DNA of 20,187 bases from Baffinella frigidus (GCA_026770585.1 MU647011.1:54339-74525), one strand, 5' to 3'. Counted from the first letter of the stretch, positions 13,386-20,187 are shown. The notes: generated by a model from the sequence alone, not told the origin. Translations and numbers: made by a program.

Positions 13386-16326
13386 CTGTTTAGGGTTTAG
13401 GGTTTAGGGTTTAGATTTCAGGGTTTGCATCAGGATTTATTTATTATTTATTATTACTTATTATTTGATATTGATTATTACTTAAGGTTCCGGGTTTCGG
13501 GTTTCGGGTTTCGGGTTCTATATCCAAGAGCTTCACTAGCTCCCACGGCGGGCCAATCCCATGCTAGCCCTCACATTTAGGGGTTTCGGGGTTGAGGTTT
13601 GGGGTTTAGGGTGTGGGGTTTGGGGTTTAGGGTTTAGGGTTTAGAGATAATTCCTTCTGCACGAGAGACGCCCCAATCTCTTCAGAGGTGGAACTCAACG
13701 GTAACCGGGTAGCGTTTGTTGCGTTTACTAGCCCTACCGCAGGACCCTACAGTAAGACACTTTCTGGACACAGGGGCTACTCGAAATTAAGGACACGCAC
13801 CGGCTGTGGGTCCTATGGTATGGCTAGTCCTAGGAGCATAGGACCACCCCAGGGCCGGCGGGTGTCCTGAATTTCGAGTAACCCCTGCAAGCAAGGCTCC
13901 CACGAGTGTAGACTCACAACTAACCGAGGCCTCCCTACAGGGGAACCTCGCTCACAAGAAACCGCCCCCCTCTAGGACCCTACAGTAGGCCTATGCCTAG
14001 GGCTGTCTCGTAGCCCCCTAGGGGGGGGGGGCGGTTTCTTATGAGCGAGGTACCCCTGTAGTTTGGCATCCTTGCCGCTGCAGGAACCTCCCCAAAATTC
14101 CGAGGAGAAACAAAGTACCCAACGTGTTGCGCGGGGGGAAACGCTCATGACTGATGGCTAACCACCTTCTCGCGTGGTTTAGGGTATATCCCTTAAGTGA
14201 CCAGTAGGCTCATACGCCCTACCGTAGGGCCCTAGGACCTGCCTAGGGCTTCCACAGGCGATTATTCGCCCGTTGGTCACTTAAGGGATAGGGTTTAGGG
14301 TTTAGGGGGTCTGATGACTAACCACCTGGAGCCCTGTCGTGGTTCGCATCCTGCCCGCTGCAGGAATATTCCCGATACACAACGGACTGCCCGTCGCTTT
14401 ATGATTGAATGCCCCGGTGAAATCTTCGGATTGCTCGCTAGGTCTTGGCAACCACACAGAGGGCTTCGAAGGGATTTTTGGCCCAAATCGGGCCACCTTT
14501 CCGTTACTTGATCCGAAGGAACCCCCCCTACGTCCATCCGGATTGCCTACCGTAGGGTCCCAGGTCTTATCGCTCAAGGGTTATTCGAAATCCCTTCGAA
14601 GCCCGCTGTGTGGTTGACCTAGCTGCGCGAAGTTGATTGATGGGAGCGGTTGGAGCTCTTGTCTCACTGAGAAAAGAATATATTATTAGGATTAAGAGGA
14701 AAACTGGTGCGTCACGGTTCTAGATCAAAAGGGAGCGAGCGGGGGCATGGATTCTTGACCAAGCCATAGTAGAAGCTGCCATCGCAGTTGAGAGGGGAGG
14801 GCGGGAGGGAGGGGGGGAGAGAGGGCGGATTCACTTTCTCGCTGAAACATAAATTTCAAGACACTGTGGTGAGCAGAAGTGTGCTGTGCATAAATGTAAA
14901 ACACTGTGCTACACAGAGGTAGGGAGTCTGACCATGCCATAGTCGAAGCTGCCGTCAGAGTTAAGCACGTCCGAATCATCCTCCCCCCCGTCGACCTGAG
15001 TTAGGATTTCGGGTTTAGGGTTTAGGGTTTCGGGTTTAGGGTTTAGGGTTTAGGGTTTGGGTGAGAGCTGAGGTTTAGGGTGTGGGGTGTGGGGTGTGGG
15101 GTGTGGGGTGTGGGGTGTAGGGTGTAGGGTTCAGGGTTTAGGGTTTGGGGTGAGAGCAGAGGTGTAGAGTTTAAAGTTTAAAGTTTAGGGTTTAGGGTTC
15201 TGGGTTTGGGGTGTAGGGTTTAGGGTGTAGGGTTTTGGTTTTGGGTTTAGGGCGAGAGCAGCGGTTTAGGGTTTCATGCTTAGGGGTTGGGGCTTGGGGT
15301 GTAGGGTTTAGGGTTCGGGGTTTAGGGTTTAAGTTTTGGGGTGTAGGGTTCAGGGTTGGGGTTTAGGGAGAAGGATGCTACACGGGTTTGGCGTTCGAAC
15401 AGACCCTCTTCAGGGCTTAATGCGTACCCAGCGTGACAGACCCTCTTCAGGGCTTAGTGCTTCGGGTTCAGGTTGACCCTCCACCCAGCGGACTACCTAG
15501 GGATCTCGTGAATAACCCATAAGTGGATAACCCACAAGACCCTACGGTAGGCAATCCGTAGGGACTGGTTTGTTGGTACGTATATCCTCACCGATTCTCG
15601 GTGGCTCAGCCACCGAAAATCCCTTCGTAGCCCGCTGTGTGGCCACTCAGCGGCTAAGGAGGGATTTTCTGGCCGAATTTGAGTGACTTTCCTTTACCTT
15701 CTCTGTAGGAACCCCACTATGCCCCTACCGTATTGCCAACCGTGGGGTCTATGGATTACCGATTTCTGGGTTATTCAAAGAATCCCTTCGTAGTCCGCTG
15801 TGTGGAACTGTGGGGGGGTTCAGGGCTTGACCTTGTCGAGCATGCCCTTCAAGGCCCCTTCGTAGCCCGCTGTGGGGTTGGTGTCCATTTCTAGTGTTAG
15901 GGTTCAGGGCGTAGTGGTGAGGGTTTGGGGTTCAATGGTTAGGGATCAGGGCGTAATGCTTAGGGTTCAGGCTTCATAGTTAGGGAGGGAGACCTTGTCG
16001 AGCATGCCCTTGAGCGCCCAGTACTCAGGATGCGAGCGCCCCTGGTCACACAGCATGGTCAGCTGCGCCTTGAGCGCCACGCGCGCCGGCTTGTTGACCA
16101 GCGCGCGCTCGAATGCCGCCCCGATGTGCTTGTGCATCGCCTGCTCCAGCCCGAAGCGCCGGGGCGCGGGCGCGGGCGCCGAGAGCGTCACCACTGCTAC
16201 GAGGAGCCCGACGAGCGCCGCACCCCCGCACACGGCCGCGAGGCGCCCCACGCGCGCACGCGACCCTGCGCCAGGGGGGACAGCGTCAGCGCCCGTGCTT
16301 GCGATCGCGAAGGCTCCGGCAAACAC
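13284..16326 (-). CDS. Gene 2: single-pass membrane protein with acidic C-terminus (3 exons, 5' uncertain)
   Basis: Exons on the minus strand are 16326-15994, 14995-14933 and 13385-13284. They join in phase 0 to 165 codons plus stop. The first exon carries a ~24-residue hydrophobic segment (residues ~27-50, AALVGLLVAVVTL) followed by PAPAPRR and a helical, basic domain. The last two exons are rich in Asp, Gly, Phe and Met. This suggests a small anchored protein with an exposed acidic tail. I recognise no family. No in-frame ATG precedes the membrane segment in exon 1, so an upstream exon is needed. Introns hold sense-strand CCCTAAA repeats like gene 1. It converges with gene 1. Confidence 0.68.
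13389..13650 (-). repeat. TTTAGGG/TTTCGGG runs and AT-rich microsatellite, gene 2 intron 2
   Basis: G-rich on the + strand, hence CCCTAAA in the sense of gene 2. Blocks at 13389-13435, 13485-13520 and 13578-13650, with a TTATTTATTATT tract at 13437-13482. The block next to exon 3 supplies its acceptor. Confidence 0.87.
13771..13887. mobile_element. MITE family C, full copy
   Basis: 117 bp. CAGGGGCTACTCGAAATTAA ... TGAATTTCGAGTAACCCCTG, flanked by CA. The core resembles family A (GGTCCTATGGTATGG, CCTAGG). Confidence 0.82.
13938..14058. mobile_element. MITE family A, full copy in gene 2 intron 2
   Basis: 121 bp, TA-flanked. The left arm has GGGGAACCTCGCTCACAAG (two changes). Confidence 0.87.
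14061..14372. repeat. Duplicated segment around a B element
   Basis: CATCCTTGCCGCTGCAGGAA (14068) and CTGATGGCTAACCACCTT (14151) have counterparts at about 14347 and 14311 (CTGATGACTAACCACCTG). A junction-type echo is possible. Confidence 0.5.
14187..14290. mobile_element. MITE family B, full copy
   Basis: 104 bp. TATCCCTTAAGTGACCAGTA ... CCGTTGGTCACTTAAGGGAT. Its right sub-arm GGCGATTATTCGCCCG differs from copy 1, defining a subfamily shared with 17749 and 18168. Confidence 0.86.
14453..14613. mobile_element. MITE family E, copy 2
   Basis: Ends CACACAGAGGGCTTCGAAGG and CCTTCGAAGCCCGCTGTGTG; interior GATTGCCTACCGTAGGGTC. Overlapping ORFs on both strands are side effects of the inverted ends. 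Confidence 0.8.
14614..14932. other. Intron sequence with G-rich purine tract
   Basis: Apart from the exon-2 copy at 14760-14789 there is a GGGAGGGAGGGGGGGAGAGA tract (14795-14825). Nothing else recognised. Confidence 0.5.
14760..14789 (-). pseudogene. Decayed copy of gene 2 exon 2 end
   Basis: On the minus strand NCDGSFYYGL is followed by GTCAAG, matching NSDGSFDYGM/GTCAGA about 170 bp away. Confidence 0.6.
14933..14995 (-). CDS. Gene 2 exon 2: VDGGEDDSDVLNSDGSFDYGM
   Basis: 21 codons after the acceptor AATCCTAACTCAG (minus strand), reading VDGGEDDSDV then LNSDGSFDYGM, with donor GTCAGA. Phase 0 at both ends fits exons 1 and 3. A decayed copy at 14760-14789 reads NCDGSFYYGL and also ends in GTCAA, i.e. 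it keeps the donor. Confidence 0.72.
15001..15370 (-). repeat. TTTAGGG / GGGTGTGGGGTGT run, gene 2 intron 1
   Basis: 370 bp of heptamer variants with three GAGAGC(A/T)G interruptions, C-rich in the sense of gene 2, directly upstream of exon 2. Confidence 0.9.
15515..15642. mobile_element. MITE family E, inverted partial copy
   Basis: GACCCTACGGTAGGCAATCC ... AAAATCCCTTCGTAGCCCGC then TGTGTGG. Head-to-head with the next E element. Confidence 0.7.
15643..15805. mobile_element. MITE family E, copy 3
   Basis: CACTCAGCGGCTAAGGAGGG ... ATCCCTTCGTAGTCCGCTGT. A terminal fragment of the same family (CCCCTTCGTAGCCCGCTGTG) follows at 15856-15875, abutting the exon-1 echo. Confidence 0.72.
15832..15853 (-). 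pseudogene. Copy of gene 2 exon 1 end plus donor
   Basis: The minus strand reads LKGMLDK followed by GTCAAG, then heptamer-like CCCTGAACC. It repeats the real exon end at 15994. Confidence 0.62.
15895..15990 (-). repeat. Degenerate heptamer run after gene 2 exon 1 donor
   Basis: GTTAGGGTTCAGGGCGTAGT type repeats; on the sense strand CCCTAACnCTGAACCC, beginning a few bases inside intron 1. Confidence 0.78.
15994..16326 (-). CDS. Gene 2 exon 1 (first seen): membrane anchor plus helical domain
   Basis: 111 GC-rich codons running from VFAGAFAIAS to ALKGMLDK, then the donor GTCTCC. Visible parts are an Ala/Gly-rich lead, the hydrophobic stretch VCGGAALVGLLVAVVTLSA, PAPAPRR, then FGLEQAMHKHIGAAFERAL and a Lys/Arg/Ala helix. 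Reading upstream in the same frame there is a single TGA near 16356, beyond which the frame is open back to an ATG near 16473. The true acceptor or start is therefore unresolved. An exon-end copy (LKGMLDK plus GT) sits at 15832-15853. Confidence 0.7.
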
Positions 16327-16674
16327 GGCTTGGGGGCAGGGTGCAGGGGGGGCTAGTCAGCGGGCCTGCTCCGCCGGGTTCGCAGCAGGCCGCATCCCAC
16401 GGCACCAGCAGAGTCTCTGCTGTCGCCGCCGCCCAGCGGCTGGACACACGTTCAATTGACCGGCAGACCCCATCAGCACCCACCAACGGGGGGGATCGGG
16501 CGCATAGCGCTAGGCGAGCGGTGCGTGCCATGCCACGCAGCCAGCATCGTCATCCGGGGGTGGGATGGGGAGGTACCCCCGAGGAGAGCGCCTCTCTCTT
16601 CCATCGTCGCCTTATCTTCCGAGGGGGCAAAAAGGGCTCAAGCGGGTCCACTTTCGAAAGTTGCCGTGGATATT
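16327..16674. other. GC-rich region upstream of gene 2 exon 1
   Basis: Open on several frames. On the minus strand an ATG near 16473 starts MGSAGQLNVCPAAGRRRQQR in the frame of exon 1, with one intervening TGA near 16356. It may hold the 5' exon/UTR of gene 2. No telomere repeats from here on. Confidence 0.4.
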
Positions 16675-17354
16675 TTCTCGGGCACGAGACACAGAAACCA
16701 GAAGCGCGGATCCCCCCTCCTCCTTCTTCTCCTTGACGACGCGCCCCGGGCCCTGTCCTTCAAGCAAAGCTCGGTTGCAGCACGGTGCGCGCCTGACCCC
16801 TCCCACTTGCTGCGCGAGCGGCGCTTCCTGAGGCCCCGGGACTTTGGCGATGACAATACAAACAACACACACATCATCTTTCGTCCGATTGTCTGTGACG
16901 ATAAAACCCCTGCAATTTTTAGCCACAGTCCCCCAGCCTCAGCGCTGCCAAACGCCGGCCGCGCCCTGCTCGCGACGTAGCTCTGATCGCGCCGTGTCTC
17001 CCTCTCCTCTGCAGGATGAGCAGAACTCGAACTCGAGAGTGCGCGGATCCCTCGACCGTCCCCTTCTCCTCCTAGGCGGGGCCTCCTTCGCCGCGCCCTT
17101 CGAAAATGGCGGCGGAAGCACGGTTCGCGCCCGACCCCCTCCCTCTGATGCACCACGGGTGGCGCTTCCTGAGGCCCGGGACCTGGCGATGACGATACAA
17201 ACAACACACACATCATCTTTCGTCTGATTGTCTGTGACGATAAAACCCCTGCAATTTTTAGCCACGGTCCCCCAGCCTCCGCGCCGCCAAACGCCAGACT
17301 TGCCCTGCTCGCGACGCATCTCTGATCCTGCTGTCTCTCCCTTCTCTCCCGCAG
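16675..17354 (+). repeat. Two 340-bp tandem units ending in 3' splice sites
   Basis: Units (ending 17014 and 17354) share GGCGCTTCCTGAGGCCC, ACAAACAACACACACATC and AAAACCCCTGCAATTTTTAG, and end CTCTCCTCTGCAG/GATG and CTTCTCTCCCGCAG/GATG. The 282-residue minus-strand ORF over this block (16638-17486) reads the repeat twice and is likely a shadow. Confidence 0.85.
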
Positions 17355-17546
17355 GATGCCACTCGTCGCCGTCTTCAAAGCGTCGAGGAAGTCCTGGGGC
17401 GCCTCCGACCGTGACGAGCTGCCGGCGGGGTGTCTCGACGCGCTCACATCCTCCTCGAGCGCCAGCGCAAGGCAACGACCGCGCAAACATGGCAGCGGAC
17501 GAAAGAAGCAAGTCAGCGCATCGCCGCATCACCAATCGCGTCTCGA
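17355..17546 (+). pseudogene. Possible exon(s) of a third gene with interrupted frame
   Basis: The acceptor CTTCTCTCCCGCAG is strong. The frame after it reads DATRRRLQSVEEVLGRLRP, then TGA, and resumes in the same frame as RRAHILLERQRKATTAQ and TWQRTKEASQRIA. Both parts look like charged helices. The stop may mean an unseen intron (a GTGACG donor sits at the stop), a frameshift or decay. The head of the exon is echoed at 17015. No family recognised. Confidence 0.35.
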
Positions 17547-17748
17547 CTAGCCAAGATGACGTTGCAAGAAGACGCTGACTGCGTCGAGACGCGCATCAAC
17601 GCGCATCACGCATCAAGACACGCTCCGTCAACTGCACGTACAGCATCAAGACATCCCGTCAGATTCAGACGGGCGTCAAAACCAATTACCCTCTGTGGTT
17701 CCAGGCCCGCGCCGGGGTTCGAGCCCCCGGAGGACCTAAGCCGTGGCG

Positions 17749-17828
17749 TATCCCTTAAGTGACCAACGGGTGAATAATCGCCCGTGGAAGCCCTAGGCAG
17801 GTCCTAGCTACTGGTCACTTGAGGGATA
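17749..17828. mobile_element. MITE family B, internally deleted copy
   Basis: 80 bp. TATCCCTTAAGTGACCAACG ... CTGGTCACTTGAGGGATA; the CCCTACGGTAGGG part of the core is missing. Confidence 0.82.
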
Positions 17829-17931
17829 CCTCTTAAGTGCCCAGGCCGTCAAATTTGATGGCCAAGAGGTCGTAGGTAGGTCCCAGGACCCTACCGTAGG
17901 GCGTATGACCCTGCTGGCCACTTGAGGGATA
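17827..17931. mobile_element. MITE family B, copy abutting the previous one
   Basis: TACCTCTTAAGTGCCCAGGC ... GCTGGCCACTTGAGGGATA. The two neighbours share the TA at 17827-17828, so one inserted at the edge of the other. Confidence 0.82.
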
Positions 17932-18118
17932 GCGAATTTGTACGTGGTCATGCGTGGGCACGACCACGCATACTTGGCCCGTGGACGTCGGCACATGTAC
18001 CCATCGCGCCCGACGTGTCGAGAAGACGCGCCGTCAGATTCAGACGGGCGTCAACACCAATTATCCTCTGTGGTTCCAGGCCCGCACCGGGGTTCGAGCC
18101 CCCTGAGGACCTACGCCT
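17932..18118 (+). repeat. Direct duplication unit 1 (uninterrupted)
   Basis: AGCGAATTTGTACGTGGTCA ... TACTTGGCCCGTGGACGTCG ... CCGTCAGATTCAGACGGGCG ... GGGGTTCGAGCCCCCTGAGG. Unit 2 at 18127-18506 is the same sequence carrying two insertions. Parts also occur at 17640-17745, 19078-19105 and 19234-19252. Confidence 0.85.
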
Positions 18119-18167
18119 CGTGGCGTGTAGCGAATTGGTACGTGGTCATGCGTGGGCACGACCACGC

Positions 18168-18273
18168 GTCCCTTAAGTGACCAACGGGTGAATAATCGCC
18201 CGTGGAAGCCCTAGGCAGGTCCTACTAGGGCCCTACGGTAGGGCGTAAGAGCCTACTGGCCACTCGAGGGATA
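18168..18273. mobile_element. MITE family B inserted in duplicated unit 2
   Basis: TCCCTTAAGTGACCAACGGG ... TGGCCACTCGAGGGATA lies between ACCACGCG and CTTGGCCGTGG, where unit 1 has only ACCACGCATACTTGGCCCG. Confidence 0.87.
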
Positions 18274-18346
18274 CTTGGCCGTGGACGTCGGCGCATGAAC
18301 CCATCGCGCCCGACGTATCAAGAAGACGCGCCGTCAGATTCAGACT

Positions 18347-18450
18347 GAGTAGGCCTATGCCCTAGCTAGGCATAGGCCTACTGTAGGGTCCCACGGGGTG
18401 GCGCTTTCTTATGAGCGACCCTACAGTAGGCCTGTGCCTAGCCAGGGCGT
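18347..18450. mobile_element. Rearranged family A-like fragment
   Basis: Contains GTAGGCCTATGCCCTAG, TAGGCATAGGCCTACTG, TGGCGCTTTCTTATGAGCG and CCTACAGTAGGCCTGTGCC: core and one arm, no complete ends. Confidence 0.7.
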
Positions 18451-18526
18451 AGACACCAATTATCCTCTTGTGTTTCCACCGGGGTTGGAGCCCCCGGAGG
18501 ACTTGACATAACCCTCAAGTGGCCAA

Positions 18527-18630
18527 TACCCCTTAAGTGACCAGTAGGCTCATACGCCCTACGGTAGGGCCCTAGGACCTGCCTAGGACCTCTTGGCCGT
18601 CAAATTTGGCGGCATGGCACTTAAGGGGTA
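18527..18630. mobile_element. MITE family B, full copy
   Basis: TACCCCTTAAGTGACCAGTA ... CATGGCACTTAAGGGGTA, with an end fragment (ATAACCCTCAAGTGGCCAA) directly before it. Confidence 0.84.
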
Positions 18631-18652
18631 TCTACTAATGCACCCTACGTTA

Positions 18653-18760
18653 CAGGGGTGCCTCGCTCATAAGAAACTGCCTCCCCCTAGGACCATACCT
18701 AGCTAGGGCCCTATGGTGATCCTAGGGGTGTGGGCGTTTCTTATGAGCGAGGTACCCCTG
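18653..18760. mobile_element. MITE family A, full copy
   Basis: 108 bp, TA-flanked, shortened core. Confidence 0.86.
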
Positions 18761-18879
18761 TAGAGCCCTGGGACCTGTCTAGGGCGAGTTAGGGTGAACA
18801 TTCACCCTATGTGCACTTACGGGGTAGGCCCGCTTCGGGAGGGAAGTGAGGAGTAGCGATGCGCACAGCGTCGGCAAGC

Positions 18880-19030
18880 CCCTGCTAGACCACCAGCATC
18901 CCCAAGTGGCTCAAATAGTGCCCTGGAAGGTCTTCGATTTTACCTTGGATCGGGGTCAGATCCGACCCCGATCCAAGGTAAATCGAAAATGCCCCAGAGC
19001 ACCATTTGAGCCACCTCCCAGGGGCTAGTG
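18880..19030. mobile_element. Long foldback element, single copy
   Basis: Arms 18906-18960 and 18961-19014 pair almost throughout (GTGGCTCAAATAGTGCCCTG against its complement; centre GGGGTCAGATCCGACCCC), with imperfect extension outward (GCTAGACCACC / GGGGCTAGTGGG). ORFs on both strands cross it. Confidence 0.82.
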
Positions 19031-19130
19031 GGAGAGAGGAGGGTTTCGAGAACAGGTTGTGGGCACCTCCGGAGGCCCGCACCGGGGTTCGAGCCCCCGG
19101 AAGACTCTGCATCCCTTAAGTGGCCAGTAA

Positions 19131-19236
19131 TATCTCTCAAGTAGCCTGTTGGCTCTTACGCCCTACGGTAGGGCCCTAGGACCTGCCTAGGACCTCTTGG
19201 CAGTCAAATTTGACTGCCTGGCCACTTCAAGGAATA
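19131..19236. mobile_element. MITE family B, full copy
   Basis: 106 bp, TATCTCTCAAGTAGCC ... CTGGCCACTTCAAGGAATA, core CCCTACGGTAGGGCCCTAGG. An end fragment (ATCCCTTAAGTGGCCAGTAA) precedes it at 19111-19130. Confidence 0.83.
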
Positions 19237-19265
19237 GCGAATTTGTACGTGGCCGTCATATCACC

Positions 19266-19577
19266 AGCCTCCGTGGGGGGTACACAAAATCGAAAATCGT
19301 CGATTTGCTCAGCCCGTGAGGGTGAGTGGCATGGTGGCCATGTAGGTTGACCTTTCGATCCGTAATGAACACATGCTATCTCTTCTCTCGTCGTCGCTGC
19401 TGTCAGGAATGGGCCGTGTGCGCTCCCTTCTGCGCTGTAGCGAAGTGCGTGGGGTGACGCACAGACGGGGAGGATCTCCAGGCTCTGACTGTTATGAGCC
19501 CTGAAGGGAGGGCATAAGGCCCATTCCTGCTGAATACAGCCTCTGTGGGGGGTGCAAACATGGCGGCCGTGTTGGTA
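19266..19577. repeat. Repeat with GCCTC(C/T)GTGGGGGG and an internal inverted pair
   Basis: AGCCTCCGTGGGGGGTACAC (19266) recurs at 19539 and 20048, twice followed by ATGGCGGCCGTGT. An inverted pair CAGGAATGGGCC...CTCCCTTC / GAAGGGAGGG...GGCCCATTCCTG lies at 19404-19429 and 19503-19529. No credible exon seen. Confidence 0.6.
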
Positions 19578-19694
19578 CAGGGGTACCTCGCACATAAGAA
19601 ACAGCACCCCCCTAGGACCCTACAGTAGGACTATGCCCAGGGCCCTACGGTGGTCCTAGGGGGGGGGCAGTTTCTCATGCGCGAGGTACCCCTC
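19578..19694. mobile_element. MITE family A, full copy
   Basis: 117 bp; right end slightly decayed (GGTACCCCTC then TA). Confidence 0.86.
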
Positions 19695-19750
19695 TATGCA
19701 AACAGGTCTCTCTATCTTCCCCCTGAGCCCGAGCGACTACATGTACTGTG

Positions 19751-19838
19751 CAGGGGTACCTCGCTCATCAGAAACTGCCCCCCCCAAACCTGCAGGGCCA
19801 CCATAGGGCCCTAGGCATGGGCTTACTGTAGGGTCCAA
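19751..19838. mobile_element. MITE family A, left half
   Basis: CAGGGGTACCTCGCTCATCA, core TTACTGTAGGGTCC, then truncated 6 bp before the next full copy. Confidence 0.8.
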
Positions 19839-19844
19839 CATGTA

Positions 19845-19965
19845 CAGGGGTACCTCGCTCATAAGAAATCACCTTCTGCTAGGACCCTACAGTAGGCCTA
19901 TGCCTAGGGCCCTATGGAGGTCCTAGCTAGGGGGGGGGCAGTTTCTTATGAGCGAGGTACCCCTG
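19845..19965. mobile_element. MITE family A, full copy
   Basis: 121 bp, TA-flanked, near-consensus. Directly followed by a second right half (19968-20004, CTTTCTTATGAGCGAGGTAC); halves on both sides suggest nested insertion in the core of another A copy. Confidence 0.88.
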
Positions 19966-20094
19966 TAGGGGGTGGTGCTTTCTTATGAGCGAGGTACCCA
20001 TGCACGAAGAATCTCTCAACAGTCTAAAAGAGAGTCCCTCGTACAGAGCCTCCGTGGGGGGGAACACATGGCGGCCGTGTCGGTGTCAACAAAG

Positions 20095-20187
20095 GTCTCT
20101 CTCTCCCCCGCTCCCGCTCCCGCTCCCTCTCTCTCCCTCTCTCCCTCTCCCTCTCCCTCTCCCCCCCCCTCTCCCCCTCTCTCTCCC
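20095..20187. repeat. CT-rich low-complexity window edge
   Basis: CTCTCTCCCCCGCTCCCGCT grading into CCCTCT repeats up to the window end. A similar CT tract opens the window (1-31). Confidence 0.9.

Larger units (their letters stand above)
18127..18506 (+). repeat. Direct duplication unit 2, with two insertions
   Basis: It matches 17932-18118 outside 18168-18273 (family B element) and 18347-18450 (family A-like fragment replacing GGGCGTCA). The T-arm-like GGGGTTCGAGCCCC of unit 1 is GGGGTTGGAGCCCC here. Confidence 0.82.

Noticed and set aside
16638-17486. 282-residue minus-strand ORF, the longest in the window
   Set aside because: It spans two 340-bp tandem units and repeats the same ~110 residues; strong + strand splice sites argue the other way. 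Not fully excluded.
17700-17740. tRNA gene
   Set aside because: Only the T-arm/B-box part is tRNA-like; no acceptor stem, D-arm at the right spacing or anticodon arm was found.
19227-19607. 126-residue minus-strand ORF with MCEVPLYQ
   Set aside because: Starts in a MITE arm and crosses an inverted repeat and a B-element flank; no splice or homology support.

Overview
This looks like nuclear DNA of a unicellular alga or another protist with plant-type telomere chemistry. There is no bacterial gene packing. The real coding sequence lies in tiny exons with GT-AG borders, and TTTAGGG/CCCTAAA heptamers are scattered through the gene spans. The third component is short inverted-repeat mobile elements (MITEs) flanked by TA. 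Translations such as NPKPQTPNPK (from heptamers) and MSEVPLY (from a MITE end) recall junk ORFs I remember from cryptophyte and other algal genomes, but I cannot confirm a taxon from sequence alone.

Gene 1 (+ strand, 1030-11753, 5' end not seen): ten exons of 26-94 nt join without a frame break into 187 codons plus stop. Exons 1-4 encode the C-terminal part of a SlyD-like FKBP peptidyl-prolyl isomerase, with the hallmark DGNHPLAGKTLTF in exon 3. Exons 5-9 encode a helical extension containing an NPQLQQLLTDP segment. Exon 10 is an Ala-rich, acidic tail ending at TGA 11751-11753. Introns run from 124 to about 3,160 nt. At least three of them (3, 6 and 7) consist almost wholly of degenerate CCCTAAA heptamers.

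Gene 2 (- strand, 16326-13284, 5' end uncertain): three in-phase exons encode a single-pass membrane protein with a basic/alpha-helical middle and a strongly acidic Asp/Phe-rich C-terminus. Its function is unknown. It converges tail-to-tail with gene 1. On both genes the telomere-like repeats are mostly C-rich on the sense strand, so their orientation on the + strand flips at the gene boundary, and they are almost absent outside the two genes.

A second recurring pattern is the 'junction echo'. Most introns contain one to about ten decayed copies of the neighbouring exon's end together with its splice site. Examples are the exact 93-bp array before exon 3, the 68-92 bp array before exon 2, and about nine copies of the head of exon 9. 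This looks like intron growth by repeated tandem duplication across splice junctions, followed by heptamer expansion.

The intergenic parts (11754-13283 and 17560-20187) and intron 8 are packed with MITEs. Family A has CAGGGGTACCTCGCTC ends, B has TCCCTTAAGTG ends, C has CAGGGG(C/T)TACTCGAAATT ends, D is Tc1-like with CAGTCCACC ends, and E has CACACAGCGGGCTTCG ends. A, B, C and E share a palindromic core of the CCTACNGTAGG/CCTAGG type despite unrelated ends. Several are nested or show a filled/empty comparison. A possible third gene on the + strand is indicated by a 340-bp tandem repeat (16675-17354) ending in a strong 3' splice site, but its reading frame is broken. Both window edges are CT-rich low-complexity sequence.
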